From the NCBI GenBank assembly GCA_910579335.1, contig CAJTUQ010000008.1:1-50534 (forward strand): a stretch of 50,534 bases of DNA. Reading direction: 5' to 3'. Under the pieces are notes generated by a model. It saw only the letters and a list, made by a program, of their open reading frames with translations, made no database searches and was not told the origin of the DNA. The position numbers and the translations under genes are program-made. Origin of the DNA: an uncultured Dorea sp. (GTDB lineage Bacteria; Bacillota; Clostridia; Lachnospirales; Lachnospiraceae). Below, piece by piece: positions 33,089 through 42,581 of this stretch (the stretch's first letter is position 1; each line of letters starts with the position of its first letter).

Positions 33089-34669
33089 ATGGGAGAGTAT
33101 GTGTTAGAGGTCAGAAATCTGGAGAAGTACTATGGACAGAACAAGGTTCTCGACAACGTAAACCTGTCAGTCAGAAAAGGAGAAATATATGGACTTATCG
33201 GGGCAAATGGCTCCGGTAAAAGTACATTTATGAATATACTGTTTGGAAACAGTGTTATATCCGGGACAGGCGGATATAAAGGAGAAATCTTGTTTGAAGG
33301 CAAGAGCGTGCAGATTCGTTCTACGACGGAGGCGATACGACGGGGGATTGGGATGATTTATCAGGAATTTATGCTTATTCCTGAGATGACCGTGGCGGAA
33401 AACATAAAGCTTACACGGGAAAATACAAAAAATATATTCGGGAAAATATTGAAACATAACCTTTCCTTCGTAGACAGGAAGATGGATGAGAAAGAGGCGG
33501 AAGGAGTCCTTGAGCAGCTTGGGTTTGAGATCGATAATACCTATCTGGTAAAGAATATTTCAGTAAATGCGAAACAGTTTGTTGAGATAGCAAGAGAAGT
33601 AAACAGAGAAGACATAAAGCTTTTGCTCCTCGATGAGCCTACGGCGGTGCTTAATGATGAAGATGCGGGAAAGCTTATGAGAGTGCTGAAGGAATTAGCG
33701 CAGAAGGGGACGTCCATTATCTTTTGTACGCACAGACTGCATGAAATATGCGAAGTATGCGATCATGTGACTGTGCTCAGAGACGGCCGGGTTGTTTCGG
33801 ATTATGAAAAAGAAGACCTGGACATGCGGACGCTCGCAAAGGATATGATTGGGTATGATGTGGCAGCGGTAAAAAAACAGCATAAGAATCAGGAAAAAAA
33901 GGAGATTCTTACGTTTCAGGATTTTTCCGTACATATGCCGGGAGAGTTTCTTGACAGGCTCAATCTTGATGTGTATCAAGGCGAGATACTTGGGCTTACC
34001 AGTCTTTCCGGGCATGGAAAGCTGGCGGCCGGGTACGGCGTTATGGGACAGTTTTCTGTCACGGGCAGCCTTTTCTGCGAGGGCGGGAAAGTGGATGTGA
34101 AAGACGTACGGAAAACGATTGCGAAAGGAATCTTCCTTCTTCCGGACGATAGAAAGAACATGGGGCTTCTGCTGGAGCATTCTGTCCGGGACAATATTAT
34201 ATTTTCAGGTTATTACGGAAGGAATCTATTTCAGAAAAAGGCGGGAGGGTTCTTCCCTGTCAAAGACAAAAAGGAGATTGAACGGTACGTGCAGGAACAG
34301 ATTGAAAAGCTGGATATCAAATGTGAGAGCCCGGACCAGAAGGTAAAGGAATTAAGCGGAGGAAACCAGCAGAAAGTGTGCATTGCCAGAGCAGTTTTAG
34401 TCGCCCCGAAGATTTTATTCGTTATGGAGCCCACAAGGGGCGTGGATATCGGTGCAAAGGAAAAGATTCTGGATATGCTTGTCCAGATTAACAGAGAGCA
34501 TGGCACTACGATTGTGGCGGCCTCAAGTGAATTAGAGGAGTTAAAGAGAATCAGCGACAGAATCGCAGTGCTATGTGAGGGAAAGCTTTCCTGTATCCTG
34601 CCGCCGGAAGCGTCCGATGAGGAATTTGCCTTTGCATTTACCGGAGAGGAGGAAGAAGATGGACAGTAA
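33089..34669 (+). CDS. ABC importer ATP-binding protein, two ATPase domains
   Basis: A 526-residue protein with two ABC domains, like the ribose or nucleoside importer ATPases. The first domain has a full Walker A loop (IGANGSGKST) and LLLDEPTAVL. The second has a degenerate Walker A region (GLTSLSGHGKLAAGYG), but a good signature LSGGNQQKV and EPTRGVDIGAKE. That asymmetry is typical of the class. ATG at 33089 has AGAGGAG seven bases upstream; an earlier in-frame start at 32981 would read through the terminator hairpin. The end overlaps the first permease gene by 11 bases. Confidence 0.92.
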   Translation: MGEYVLEVRNLEKYYGQNKVLDNVNLSVRKGEIYGLIGANGSGKSTFMNILFGNSVISGTGGYKGEILFEGKSVQIRSTTEAIRRGIGMIYQEFMLIPEMTVAENIKLTRENTKNIFGKILKHNLSFVDRKMDEKEAEGVLEQLGFEIDNTYLVKNISVNAKQFVEIAREVNREDIKLLLLDEPTAVLNDEDAGKLMRVLKELAQKGTSIIFCTHRLHEICEVCDHVTVLRDGRVVSDYEKEDLDMRTLAKDMIGYDVAAVKKQHKNQEKKEILTFQDFSVHMPGEFLDRLNLDVYQGEILGLTSLSGHGKLAAGYGVMGQFSVTGSLFCEGGKVDVKDVRKTIAKGIFLLPDDRKNMGLLLEHSVRDNIIFSGYYGRNLFQKKAGGFFPVKDKKEIERYVQEQIEKLDIKCESPDQKVKELSGGNQQKVCIARAVLVAPKILFVMEPTRGVDIGAKEKILDMLVQINREHGTTIVAASSELEELKRISDRIAVLCEGKLSCILPPEASDEEFAFAFTGEEEEDGQ

Positions 34670-35684
34670 GATAAAACTTCCCCAGATTATCATTACAGTG
34701 TTTATGATAGCATTGTTTGTCCTTGCCGCTTTTTTGGATATGGATATACCCGAACTTGTCAGCGGCTCGTTTACAAAGTTCGTAATGAACGGCGTGCTGG
34801 TGCTTGCTATGATTCCTATGATTAACGCAGGGGTGGGGATGAATTTCGGCCTTCCGGTAGGAATTGTTGCAGGGCTTCTTGGAATGTGCATGGCGATACA
34901 GCTTAGAATGACAGGAATCAGCGGATTTTTGGGGGCAGTGCTGCTGTCAGTAATTCCGGCGGTCATACTTGGAATGGTTTATGCAAAAATTTTGAATATG
35001 GTAAAAGGAAAGGAAGATATTGCGGCAATTTTTATCGGATATTCGTTTATTCCGATTATGAATTTTGTGTGGACGGTGATACCTTTTACGAACAGGGAAA
35101 TGCTTTATCCGGTCGGGGCGGAGGGGCTGCGTCCCAAAATCAGCCTTGAAAAGTATTTTGGAAATGTACTAAATGAGCTGCTTGTTTTAAGAATTGGAAA
35201 GCTTTCTGTTCCATTGGGGCTTCTTTGCGCTTATGCTGTCGTGTGCCTTTTCGTATATCTCTTTTTTAGGACAAAAAGCGGGACAGTGATGCTGGCCGTA
35301 GGTGAAAACGAAAAGTTCTGCCAGTTGTCCGGCATTCGGATTGACAACGTGCGGACGATGGCAATCGTCCTTTCAACAGTGATAGGGGCCGTGGGGATTT
35401 GTGTGTACGCTCAGACCTATGGGTTTGTAGAGCTTTATAATGCGCCGCTGTCACATAGTTTTCCGGCAGTGTCAGCCATACTAATCGGCGGGTGTATAGG
35501 AAAGCGTGCAAAAATTTTCCATGCGGTATTAGGGACGTATCTGTATCAGACGATCTACCTTTTGTCAGCGCCGATTGCAAATGCGATTTTAATTCCGCAG
35601 ATGTCGGAAATCGTGCGTATGATTATTACAAATGGGATTATTTTATATGCATTTTTAAAACAGGAAAGGAGGAAACAGCAGTGA
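34659..35684 (+). CDS. ABC importer permease 1 (branched-chain/ribose type)
   Basis: A 341-residue membrane protein with about nine helices, belonging to the BPD_transp_2 family. The typical coupling region is in VGENEKFCQLSGIRIDNVRTMAIVLS, followed by a helix rich in small residues. GAGAGGAGG lies ahead of ATG 34659, which is inside the end of the ATPase gene. The end overlaps the second permease start by four bases. It forms half of the membrane channel. Confidence 0.88.
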   Translation: MDSKIKLPQIIITVFMIALFVLAAFLDMDIPELVSGSFTKFVMNGVLVLAMIPMINAGVGMNFGLPVGIVAGLLGMCMAIQLRMTGISGFLGAVLLSVIPAVILGMVYAKILNMVKGKEDIAAIFIGYSFIPIMNFVWTVIPFTNREMLYPVGAEGLRPKISLEKYFGNVLNELLVLRIGKLSVPLGLLCAYAVVCLFVYLFFRTKSGTVMLAVGENEKFCQLSGIRIDNVRTMAIVLSTVIGAVGICVYAQTYGFVELYNAPLSHSFPAVSAILIGGCIGKRAKIFHAVLGTYLYQTIYLLSAPIANAILIPQMSEIVRMIITNGIILYAFLKQERRKQQ

Positions 35685-36730
35685 TAAAGAAAGTTCAAAG
35701 AGATGAATTAATTGTACCGGTTACATTTATTTTGTTCAGCATCATATGCTTTTTCCTGTCAGGAATCAGTTTTCTGTTTTTGGCGGAGCAGGTATCGCTC
35801 CGGTTTATCCGGAACATTATACTGGTGCTTGCGCTGATATTTCCGATTATGGCGGGAATGGGGCTGAATTTTGCGGTAGTTATCGGGACAATGATAACGC
35901 AGGCGTGTTTTATTATTGTATTGAATTTTAATATAACGGGCGGTAAAGGGGCAGGGACGGTACTGATTGTTTCTCTGGCAGCAGCGGCAGGCGTCGGGTA
36001 TATAATCGGGCGGCTTTTAAACAAGGTCCGGGGAAGAGAGATGGTGACATCAATTGTAGTGGGATTTCTTGCCAATTATATTTACCAGCTTATTTTTGTG
36101 GCCGGCTTTGGTACGGTGATTCATGTATTTAATAAGAAGCTGGTGCTCTCTACCGGAATCGGCGTAAAAAACATGGTGGATTTAAAGACTTTTAAAGAGG
36201 TATTTGATAATCTTGGCGTGTTCAGCATCGGGGAGGCGAAGGTTTCCATGCTTCTTCTGGCGATGATTCTTGTGTGCGGGTCTTTTGTGTTTTATCTGAT
36301 GCATACGCCTTTGGGACAGAAGATAAAGGCGGTCGGGATGAGTGAAGAGAAAGCGGCCAATATCGGAATAGACACGGACAGGGTAAGAATTATCGTTATC
36401 GTGCTGTCTACAGTATTTGCAGCGCTGGGGCAGTTTGTGTATCTTCAGAATATCGGTTCTTTGAATGTTTACACGGAGCATCTGGACACAGAAAAATTTG
36501 CATGTGCGGCGCTTCTTGCAGGAGGGGCCAGTATCCGCAAGGCAGGCGTAAAAAATGCATTTATCGGCGTTGTGCTTTTGCATACGCTGTTTGTGCTGTC
36601 TCCTCTTGCGGGGCGCAATACGTTTGCGAATGCATCGCTTGGCGAGTATTTCAGGAGTTTTGTCGCATATGGAATTATTGCATTTGCGCTGGTGGTGAAT
36701 CTGCGGCTGGAGCAGAAGGAAGAAAGTTAG
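35681..36730 (+). CDS. ABC importer permease 2 (branched-chain/ribose type)
   Basis: A 349-residue partner of permease 1 with similar helices and a matching coupling motif, VGMSEEKAANIGIDTDRVRIIVIVLS. The start is GTG at 35681, overlapping the stop of permease 1 as GTGA, with AAAGGAGG eight bases upstream. An upstream open frame inside permease 1 is not credible. It is the last gene of the operon. Confidence 0.87.
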   Translation: MIKKVQRDELIVPVTFILFSIICFFLSGISFLFLAEQVSLRFIRNIILVLALIFPIMAGMGLNFAVVIGTMITQACFIIVLNFNITGGKGAGTVLIVSLAAAAGVGYIIGRLLNKVRGREMVTSIVVGFLANYIYQLIFVAGFGTVIHVFNKKLVLSTGIGVKNMVDLKTFKEVFDNLGVFSIGEAKVSMLLLAMILVCGSFVFYLMHTPLGQKIKAVGMSEEKAANIGIDTDRVRIIVIVLSTVFAALGQFVYLQNIGSLNVYTEHLDTEKFACAALLAGGASIRKAGVKNAFIGVVLLHTLFVLSPLAGRNTFANASLGEYFRSFVAYGIIAFALVVNLRLEQKEES

Positions 36731-36751
36731 GAATACAGTTAGTTCAATGCG

Positions 36752-36773
36752 AGGGGCCGATAAGGCCCCTTTA
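36752..36773 (+). terminator. Terminator of the ABC importer operon
   Basis: AGGGGCC (36752-36758) pairs with GGCCCCT (36764-36770) across GATAA and is followed by a short T-run. Compact stem with a modest T-run. Confidence 0.65.
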
Positions 36774-36790
36774 ATCTGGCAAAGCACAGA

Positions 36791-36819
36791 TTGATAAAAT
36801 TGATTGGACATGCTATTAT
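36791..36819 (+). promoter_or_regulatory. Sigma-A promoter of dnaE
   Basis: TTGATA (36791-36796), 17 bases, then TATTAT (36814-36819) with TGC in front of the -10 box. The leader is about 60 bases. Confidence 0.7.
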
Positions 36820-36886
36820 CAAAAGATAGGATATTTGCCACGGAAAATAAAAACGATATTTGAAATTCAAGAAACGGAGTCTAAAC

Positions 36887-39800
36887 ATGAGTTTTGCACA
36901 TTTACATGTACATACGGAGTACAGCCTTCTGGACGGTTCCAATAAAATTAAAGAATGTATAGAAAGGGTCAAAGAATTAGGGATGGACAGCGTTGCAATC
37001 ACAGACCACGGGGTTATGTTTGGGGTGATTGATTTTTACCGTGCGGCAAAGGCTGCGGGTATCAAGCCTGTGCTTGGATGTGAAGTGTATGTGGCTCCCG
37101 GTTCGAGGTTTGACAAGGAGGCGGCTGGAAGCGGCGATGACAGATATTACCACCTGGTGCTTTTGGCTGAGAATGATGCGGGGTATCATAATCTGATGAA
37201 GATCGTATCCAGAGGCTTTACGGAAGGATACTATTATAAGCCGCGGGTGGATTTGGAGCTTCTGAGACAATACCATGAGGGATTGATTGCCTTAAGTGCG
37301 TGTCTTGCCGGAGAGGTTCAGAGAGATATCTTAAGAGGGATGTATGAAGAAGCGAAGGAGGCGGCGCTTCGTTATCAGGATATTTTCGGAAAAGGGAATT
37401 TCTTCCTGGAGCTTCAGGATCACGGCCTGCAAAATCAGCTCCAGGCGAATCAGGCATTGCTTCGGATGTCTCAGGAGACAGGGATTGAACTGGTGGCGAC
37501 CAATGATGTCCATTATACGTATGCAGAGGATGTGAAACCGCATGATATGCTTTTATGTATTCAGACGGGAAAGAAGCTGTCTGATGAAAAACGTATGCGT
37601 TACGAAGGCGGCCAGTACTATATAAAATCTGAACAGGAGATGAGGGAACTGTTTCCTTATGCGCTCCCGGCGCTTGAAAATACACAAAAGATTGCAGAGC
37701 GTTGTAATGTAGAGATAGAATTTGGCGTGACAAAGCTTCCGAAATATGATGTACCGAAAGGATATACTTCTTGGGAGTATTTGAATAAACTTTGTTTCGA
37801 GGGGCTTAACAAACGGTATTCCAATCCGGACAAGGCATTGAAAGAAAGACTTGAATATGAGCTTTCCGTTATCAAGACTATGGGGTATGTGGATTATTTC
37901 CTTATCGTTTGGGATTTTATCAAATATGCGAAGGATCATCAGATTATGGTGGGGCCGGGGCGGGGCTCGGCGGCAGGAAGCATCGTATCATATTGTCTTG
38001 AAATCACAAGTATAGACCCGATTCGGTATCAGCTCTTGTTTGAGCGTTTCCTGAATCCGGAACGCATATCTATGCCCGATATAGATGTGGATTTCTGCTT
38101 TGAGAGACGGCAGGAGGTTATAGACTATGTTGTTCGTAAATATGGGCCGGAGCGGGTCGTACAGATTGTAACCTTTGGTACGATGGCGGCCAGAGGGGTG
38201 ATTCGGGATGTGGGACGTGTCATGGATCTGCCGTATGCCTTTGTAGATTCCATTTCAAAAATGATTCCGAAGGAATTAAATATTACGTTAGAGAGAGCAC
38301 TGAGGGAAAGTCCGGAGCTTAAACGGGCGTATGGGGAGGATGCCCAGGTAAAAGAACTGGTCGATGCGTCGATGCGTCTGGAAGGGCTTCCCAGACATAC
38401 GTCCATGCATGCTGCCGGAGTAGTTATCAGCCAGAGGGAGATTGATGAGTACGTTCCCTTGTCTCTTGGCTCCGACGGCTCTGTCATTACACAGTTTACG
38501 ATGACGACGCTGGAGGAACTTGGGCTTTTAAAAATGGATTTCCTGGGACTTCGCACACTGACTGTTATCCAGGATGCAGTAAAGCTTGCAAGTGAGACAA
38601 GAGGGGAAAAATTGGAAATTAATGAAATCGATTATAATGACGGGGCAGTCCTTCAGGCTATCGGAACCGGAAGGAATGACGGAATATTCCAGCTTGAAAG
38701 CGCTGGTATGAAAAGCTTTATGAAGGAGTTAAAGCCTAAAAGCCTTGAGGATATTATTGCAGGGATTTCCTTGTACCGCCCCGGACCGATGGATTTTATC
38801 CCTCAGTATATCAAGGGGAAGAATCATCCGGAGATGATTACCTATGACTGTCCTCAGCTTGAGCCGATACTTGCGCCGACTTACGGTTGTATTGTCTATC
38901 AGGAGCAGGTGATGCAGATCGTGCGTGATTTGGCAGGATATACATTAGGACGCAGCGACCTTTTGCGCCGTGCCATGTCAAAGAAAAAGGGCGACGTTAT
39001 GCAAAAAGAGCGCCAAAGCTTTGTCTACGGCAATCCAAAAGATAACGTGCCGGGCTGTGTCGCCAACGGGATAGAAGAGCGGATAGCCAATAAAATATAT
39101 GACGAGATGATAGATTTTGCAAAGTATGCCTTTAATAAATCGCATGCTGCGGCGTATGCAGTTGTATCCTATCAGACGGCGTGGCTGAAATATTACTATC
39201 CGGTGGAATTTATGGCAGCGCTTATGACGTCGGTGATAGACAATCCGAGTAAGGTTGCAGAATATATTTATACATGCCGCCAGATGGGTATCGATATACT
39301 GTCTCCGGATATTAATAAAGGTGTGGGGACATTTTCCGTTGACGGAGGCAATATCCGTTATGCACTGTCAGCCATTAAAAGTATCGGGCGGCCGGTTATA
39401 GATGTGATTCTAGAGGAGCGAAAGGAACACGGAGTATTTAAGAACCTTAAAGACTTTATTGAACGGATGTCAGGAAAAGAACTGAATAAGAAAACGATAG
39501 AAAACTTTATCAAATCAGGTACTTTTGACAGTCTTCCAGGAACGAGAAAACAACTTATGGTTGTATATGCCCAGATAATGGAGCAGGTAAACCGAGAGAG
39601 AAAGTACTCTATGACAGGCCAGCTTTCGCTTTTTGATATGGTAAGTGACGAGCAGAAGGCGGAATTTGAAATACCGCTTCCTGACGTGGGAGAGTATGAA
39701 AAGGAGGAGAGACTTGCATTTGAAAAAGAAGTGTTAGGCGTGTATTTGAGCGGACATCCTATGGAAGAATATGAAGAAAAGTGGCGAAAAAACATAACTA

Positions 39801-40360
39801 AAACAACTTTGGATTTTCAGATAGACGATGAGAGCGGAAGTACGAAGGTGCGCGATGGCGCGAGGGAAACAATTGGGGGAATGATTGCAAATAAAACGAT
39901 TAAGTATACAAAAAAGAATCAGACGATGGCGTTTCTTACAATTGAAGACCTTATGGGAACGGTAGAGGTCATTGTATTTCCAAAGGATTATGAGAAAAAC
40001 CGTCTGTATCTGGAGGAAGAAAATAAGGTGTTTGTCAGGGGCAGGGTATCAGAGGAGGATGAGGCTGCAAGCAGGCTTATCTGTGAAGAAATCATTCCGT
40101 TTGGAAGGACGAAAAAGGAACTGTGGCTTCAGTTTGAAAGCAAGGAGAGTTTTCAGCAAAAAGAGCAGGACTTGTACAGCATGCTTGGCGCATCCGAAGG
40201 GGAAGATGCGGTTGTGATATACTGCCGCACAGAGCGGGCAATGAAGCGTCTTGGCGCTAACAGGAACGTTCACGCAGACCCAGGGCTATTAAGCAGGTTG
40301 ACGAATTATCTAGGTGAATCTTGTGTAAAACTGATAGAAAAATCCATTGAAAATGAATGA
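36887..40360 (+). CDS. dnaE: DNA polymerase III subunit alpha
   Basis: A 1157-residue DnaE-type replicative polymerase. An N-terminal PHP domain starts with AHLHVHTEYSLLDGSNKI. The polymerase core has the acidic pair in MPDIDVDFCFERR (about residue 400) and the further Asp in LLKMDFLGLRTL. Fingers and helix-hairpin-helix regions follow (YAFNKSHAAAYAVVSYQTAWLKYYYP). A C-terminal OB fold (KTIKYTKKNQTMAFLTIED) completes it. ATG at 36887 is chosen over the in-frame TTG at 36860 because the protein then starts as in other DnaE proteins and GGAG lies seven bases ahead. Clostridia usually have PolC as well, elsewhere. Confidence 0.96.
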   Translation: MSFAHLHVHTEYSLLDGSNKIKECIERVKELGMDSVAITDHGVMFGVIDFYRAAKAAGIKPVLGCEVYVAPGSRFDKEAAGSGDDRYYHLVLLAENDAGYHNLMKIVSRGFTEGYYYKPRVDLELLRQYHEGLIALSACLAGEVQRDILRGMYEEAKEAALRYQDIFGKGNFFLELQDHGLQNQLQANQALLRMSQETGIELVATNDVHYTYAEDVKPHDMLLCIQTGKKLSDEKRMRYEGGQYYIKSEQEMRELFPYALPALENTQKIAERCNVEIEFGVTKLPKYDVPKGYTSWEYLNKLCFEGLNKRYSNPDKALKERLEYELSVIKTMGYVDYFLIVWDFIKYAKDHQIMVGPGRGSAAGSIVSYCLEITSIDPIRYQLLFERFLNPERISMPDIDVDFCFERRQEVIDYVVRKYGPERVVQIVTFGTMAARGVIRDVGRVMDLPYAFVDSISKMIPKELNITLERALRESPELKRAYGEDAQVKELVDASMRLEGLPRHTSMHAAGVVISQREIDEYVPLSLGSDGSVITQFTMTTLEELGLLKMDFLGLRTLTVIQDAVKLASETRGEKLEINEIDYNDGAVLQAIGTGRNDGIFQLESAGMKSFMKELKPKSLEDIIAGISLYRPGPMDFIPQYIKGKNHPEMITYDCPQLEPILAPTYGCIVYQEQVMQIVRDLAGYTLGRSDLLRRAMSKKKGDVMQKERQSFVYGNPKDNVPGCVANGIEERIANKIYDEMIDFAKYAFNKSHAAAYAVVSYQTAWLKYYYPVEFMAALMTSVIDNPSKVAEYIYTCRQMGIDILSPDINKGVGTFSVDGGNIRYALSAIKSIGRPVIDVILEERKEHGVFKNLKDFIERMSGKELNKKTIENFIKSGTFDSLPGTRKQLMVVYAQIMEQVNRERKYSMTGQLSLFDMVSDEQKAEFEIPLPDVGEYEKEERLAFEKEVLGVYLSGHPMEEYEEKWRKNITKTTLDFQIDDESGSTKVRDGARETIGGMIANKTIKYTKKNQTMAFLTIEDLMGTVEVIVFPKDYEKNRLYLEEENKVFVRGRVSEEDEAASRLICEEIIPFGRTKKELWLQFESKESFQQKEQDLYSMLGASEGEDAVVIYCRTERAMKRLGANRNVHADPGLLSRLTNYLGESCVKLIEKSIENE

Positions 40361-40426
40361 TAATTCATGTACAATGTTGCCGAGTTAAGTTATATATAAT
40401 TGAGACAGATGAATGGAGGGATTAAC

Positions 40427-41404
40427 ATGGGAGAGAAAGCGATTCGTACAATCGGTGTTTTAACAAGCGGCGGCGATGCACCGGGAATGAATGCGGCGAT
40501 TCGTGCGGTTGTAAGGACTGCATTGGGAAAAGGACTTAGAGTAAGAGGTATCCGCAGAGGATATCAGGGCCTTTTAAATGAAGAGATTATTGATTTGTCC
40601 GCCAGAGACGTATCTGATACAATCCAGCGCGGCGGAACAATACTCCAGACAGCGCGATGCCATGCAATGCGTACGGAAGAAGGACAGCAGAAGGCGGCGG
40701 CAATCTGCAAAAAGTACGGTATCGACGGAATGGTAGTTATCGGAGGCGACGGTTCATTCGCAGGTGCACAGAGACTTGCATATTATGGAATCAATACGAT
40801 AGGCATTCCGGGAACGATCGATTTGGATATTGCGTGTACGGAATATACGATCGGCTTTGATACTGCGGTAAATACAGCGATGGAAGCAATTGACAAAGTA
40901 CGTGATACCTCCACCTCCCATGAGAGATGCTCCATTATTGAAGTTATGGGAAGAGACGCCGGATATCTTGCATTGTGGTGCGGGATTGCCAACGGCGCAG
41001 AGCGTATTCTTATGCCTGAAGAGCATGACTATAATGAGCAGATGATCGTAGAGGATATTCAGGCATGCAGAAAGCGCGGCAAGAAGAATTATATCATTAT
41101 TAATGCCGAGGGCATCGGAGATTCTATGAATATGGCAAAGAGAATCGAGGAAGCTACGGGCATGGAGACAAGGGCGACGATTATCGGACACATGCAGCGC
41201 GGCGGAAGCCCGACATGCAAGGACAGAGTATATGCTTCGATTATGGGGGCGATGGCGGTCGACCTGCTCTGTGAGGGGAAGACGAACCGCGTAGTGGGGT
41301 ATCAGCACGGACAGTATAAAGATTTTGATATTGATGAAGCTCTGAGCATGAAGAAAGAGATTCCGGAATATCAGTATGATATTGCACAGCGCCTTGCCCT
41401 GTAA
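40427..41404 (+). CDS. pfkA: ATP-dependent 6-phosphofructokinase
   Basis: The 325-residue glycolytic kinase making fructose 1,6-bisphosphate. GGDGS (106-110) and PGTID are the residues that mark ATP users; pyrophosphate-dependent enzymes have GGDDS and PKTID. The catalytic aspartate is Asp132 in TIDLD, where most ATP enzymes read TIDND. Sugar-phosphate residues are visible in EVMGRDAGYLAL and IIGHMQRGGSP. ATG at 40427 has GGAGGG at its usual distance. TATAAT at 40395 may be the -10 box, but no matching -35 box is seen. DUF1934 follows after 22 bases. Confidence 0.95.
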   Translation: MGEKAIRTIGVLTSGGDAPGMNAAIRAVVRTALGKGLRVRGIRRGYQGLLNEEIIDLSARDVSDTIQRGGTILQTARCHAMRTEEGQQKAAAICKKYGIDGMVVIGGDGSFAGAQRLAYYGINTIGIPGTIDLDIACTEYTIGFDTAVNTAMEAIDKVRDTSTSHERCSIIEVMGRDAGYLALWCGIANGAERILMPEEHDYNEQMIVEDIQACRKRGKKNYIIINAEGIGDSMNMAKRIEEATGMETRATIIGHMQRGGSPTCKDRVYASIMGAMAVDLLCEGKTNRVVGYQHGQYKDFDIDEALSMKKEIPEYQYDIAQRLAL

Positions 41405-41426
41405 TGATATTGTTTAAGGTGATAAT

Positions 41427-41879
41427 ATGACGAAACAGGTATTGCTTACTATTTCAGGTTTGCATTATGATACGTTCCCTGGGGAAGAGGATGAAAATGA
41501 GCCGATAGAAATCATCACACCGGCAACTTATTATCTGAAAAACGGAAAGCATTATGTAATCTATGAGGAGATGGTGGAAGGAATGCCGGGAACCATCCAG
41601 AATAAAATCCGGATTGCCGGGAATAATCAGTTAGAGATAAAAAAAAGCGGGCTTGCGAATACAAGGATGGTTTTTGAAAAAGACAAAATTAATATGACAC
41701 AGTACGAAACTCCATATGGAGAGTTTTTAATTGGCATATTTACGAAAAACATGCTGGTGGACGTGACGGAAAAAAATATTGACATCAGCGTAAACTATGA
41801 ATTGGATATTAACAGTGAGAAAGTCGCGGACTGTGATATCAGAATGAATATCCGGGCGAATGCCCCGGAATCGGCATAA
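41427..41879 (+). CDS. DUF1934 family protein (YwiB-like)
   Basis: A 150-residue predicted beta-barrel protein of the calycin-like DUF1934 family. Conserved features are VLLTISGLHYD at the start, ATYYLKNGKHYVIYEE, and TPYGEFLIGIFTKNM. Function unknown; no signal peptide. AAGGTGATA precedes the start. It shares a transcript with pfkA and ends at a strong terminator. Confidence 0.85.
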   Translation: MTKQVLLTISGLHYDTFPGEEDENEPIEIITPATYYLKNGKHYVIYEEMVEGMPGTIQNKIRIAGNNQLEIKKSGLANTRMVFEKDKINMTQYETPYGEFLIGIFTKNMLVDVTEKNIDISVNYELDINSEKVADCDIRMNIRANAPESA

Positions 41880-41880
41880 G

Positions 41881-41910
41881 AAAAGGACAGGCAGAAAAGC
41901 CTGTCCTTTC
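41881..41910. terminator. Bidirectional terminator between two converging genes
   Basis: AAAGGACAGGC (41882-41892) pairs with GCCTGTCCTTT (41899-41909). T-runs flank it on both strands, so it can stop the pfkA unit and the minus-strand membrane-protein gene. Confidence 0.88.
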
Positions 41911-41948
41911 ATAGTTTTAAGTAAGTGTTATTATTTGCGGTTTAGTAT

Positions 41949-42389
41949 TTATTTGCCGCGCAATCTTGCAAAAAATCCCTTTTTCTTCTGCGGAGTTTCA
42001 AGCGGACCGCGGATTCCGCGGACTGCTGTAATATAAATGCCGCTGATAGTTGCCTTGACTTCTTTTTTAATCGGAACCATCGGGAAAATCTCGGCATCGC
42101 ACATCAGAACCATCATTTTTGGACCGACCTTTGCTTTTACAACCGGCACTTTAGAACGGCGAAGATACTTTGGCGTATTTTCAACCACAATGGGAGGAAA
42201 GCCTGCATCTTTAAGTCTCAGCTTGGCTTTGTCAATAATCAGCATGGATACTGTCTGTGCGGCTGCAGCTAATTGTTCCTGCTGTTCGGCCTGCCGTTTT
42301 TCCGCCTTTTTTCCAAGGAAATATAAAACGACACATGCAACGATTAATACAATTAAAATCACTAATAATATGATTGTTACTTTACTCAC
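41949..42389 (-). CDS. Small single-pass membrane protein, unknown function
   Basis: A 146-residue protein with one N-terminal membrane helix (TIILLVILIVLIVACVVLYFL). A basic/Gln-rich helix follows (KKAEKRQAEQQEQLAAAAQ), then a compact soluble domain with KVPVVKAKVGPKMMVLMCD and a basic end (FFARLRGK). It starts with GTG at 42389, supported by AGGAGGG. It has its own strong promoter and is monocistronic. The orientation is probably helix in the membrane and domain in the cytoplasm. I do not recognise a characterised family. Confidence 0.75.
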   Translation of the reverse strand: MSKVTIILLVILIVLIVACVVLYFLGKKAEKRQAEQQEQLAAAAQTVSMLIIDKAKLRLKDAGFPPIVVENTPKYLRRSKVPVVKAKVGPKMMVLMCDAEIFPMVPIKKEVKATISGIYITAVRGIRGPLETPQKKKGFFARLRGK

Positions 42390-42425
42390 GGAAACCCTCC
42401 TGTCTTACTCATTTTCACGAAATAC

Positions 42426-42454
42426 ATTGTATCATTCTTTCGGTATGAGTGCAA
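42426..42454 (-). promoter_or_regulatory. Sigma-A promoter of the small membrane-protein gene
   Basis: On the minus strand TTGCAC (42454-42449) is followed after 17 bases by TACAAT (42431-42426), with TGA just ahead of the -10 box. Confidence 0.65.
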
Positions 42455-42581
42455 GTGATTTGGGATTTTAGGGGTTACTTTTCTCGGTAAAGATTATATA
42501 ATGATAAAAGGGTTTTATGAATGCACTCTGTAAGGCGGCGTGTATATATGATTCAAAATTAACAGCAGCGGGGTGGTAGAG

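Noticed and set aside
35492..35680. An earlier start for permease 2 within permease 1
   Set aside because: The added residues are not hydrophobic in the permease pattern. The GTG at 35681 has a strong ribosome site and the usual four-base overlap.
40364..40400. Full sigma-A promoter for pfkA
   Set aside because: TATAAT at 40395 is perfect, but TTGCCG is only 12 bases away and other -35 candidates are 20 or more bases away.
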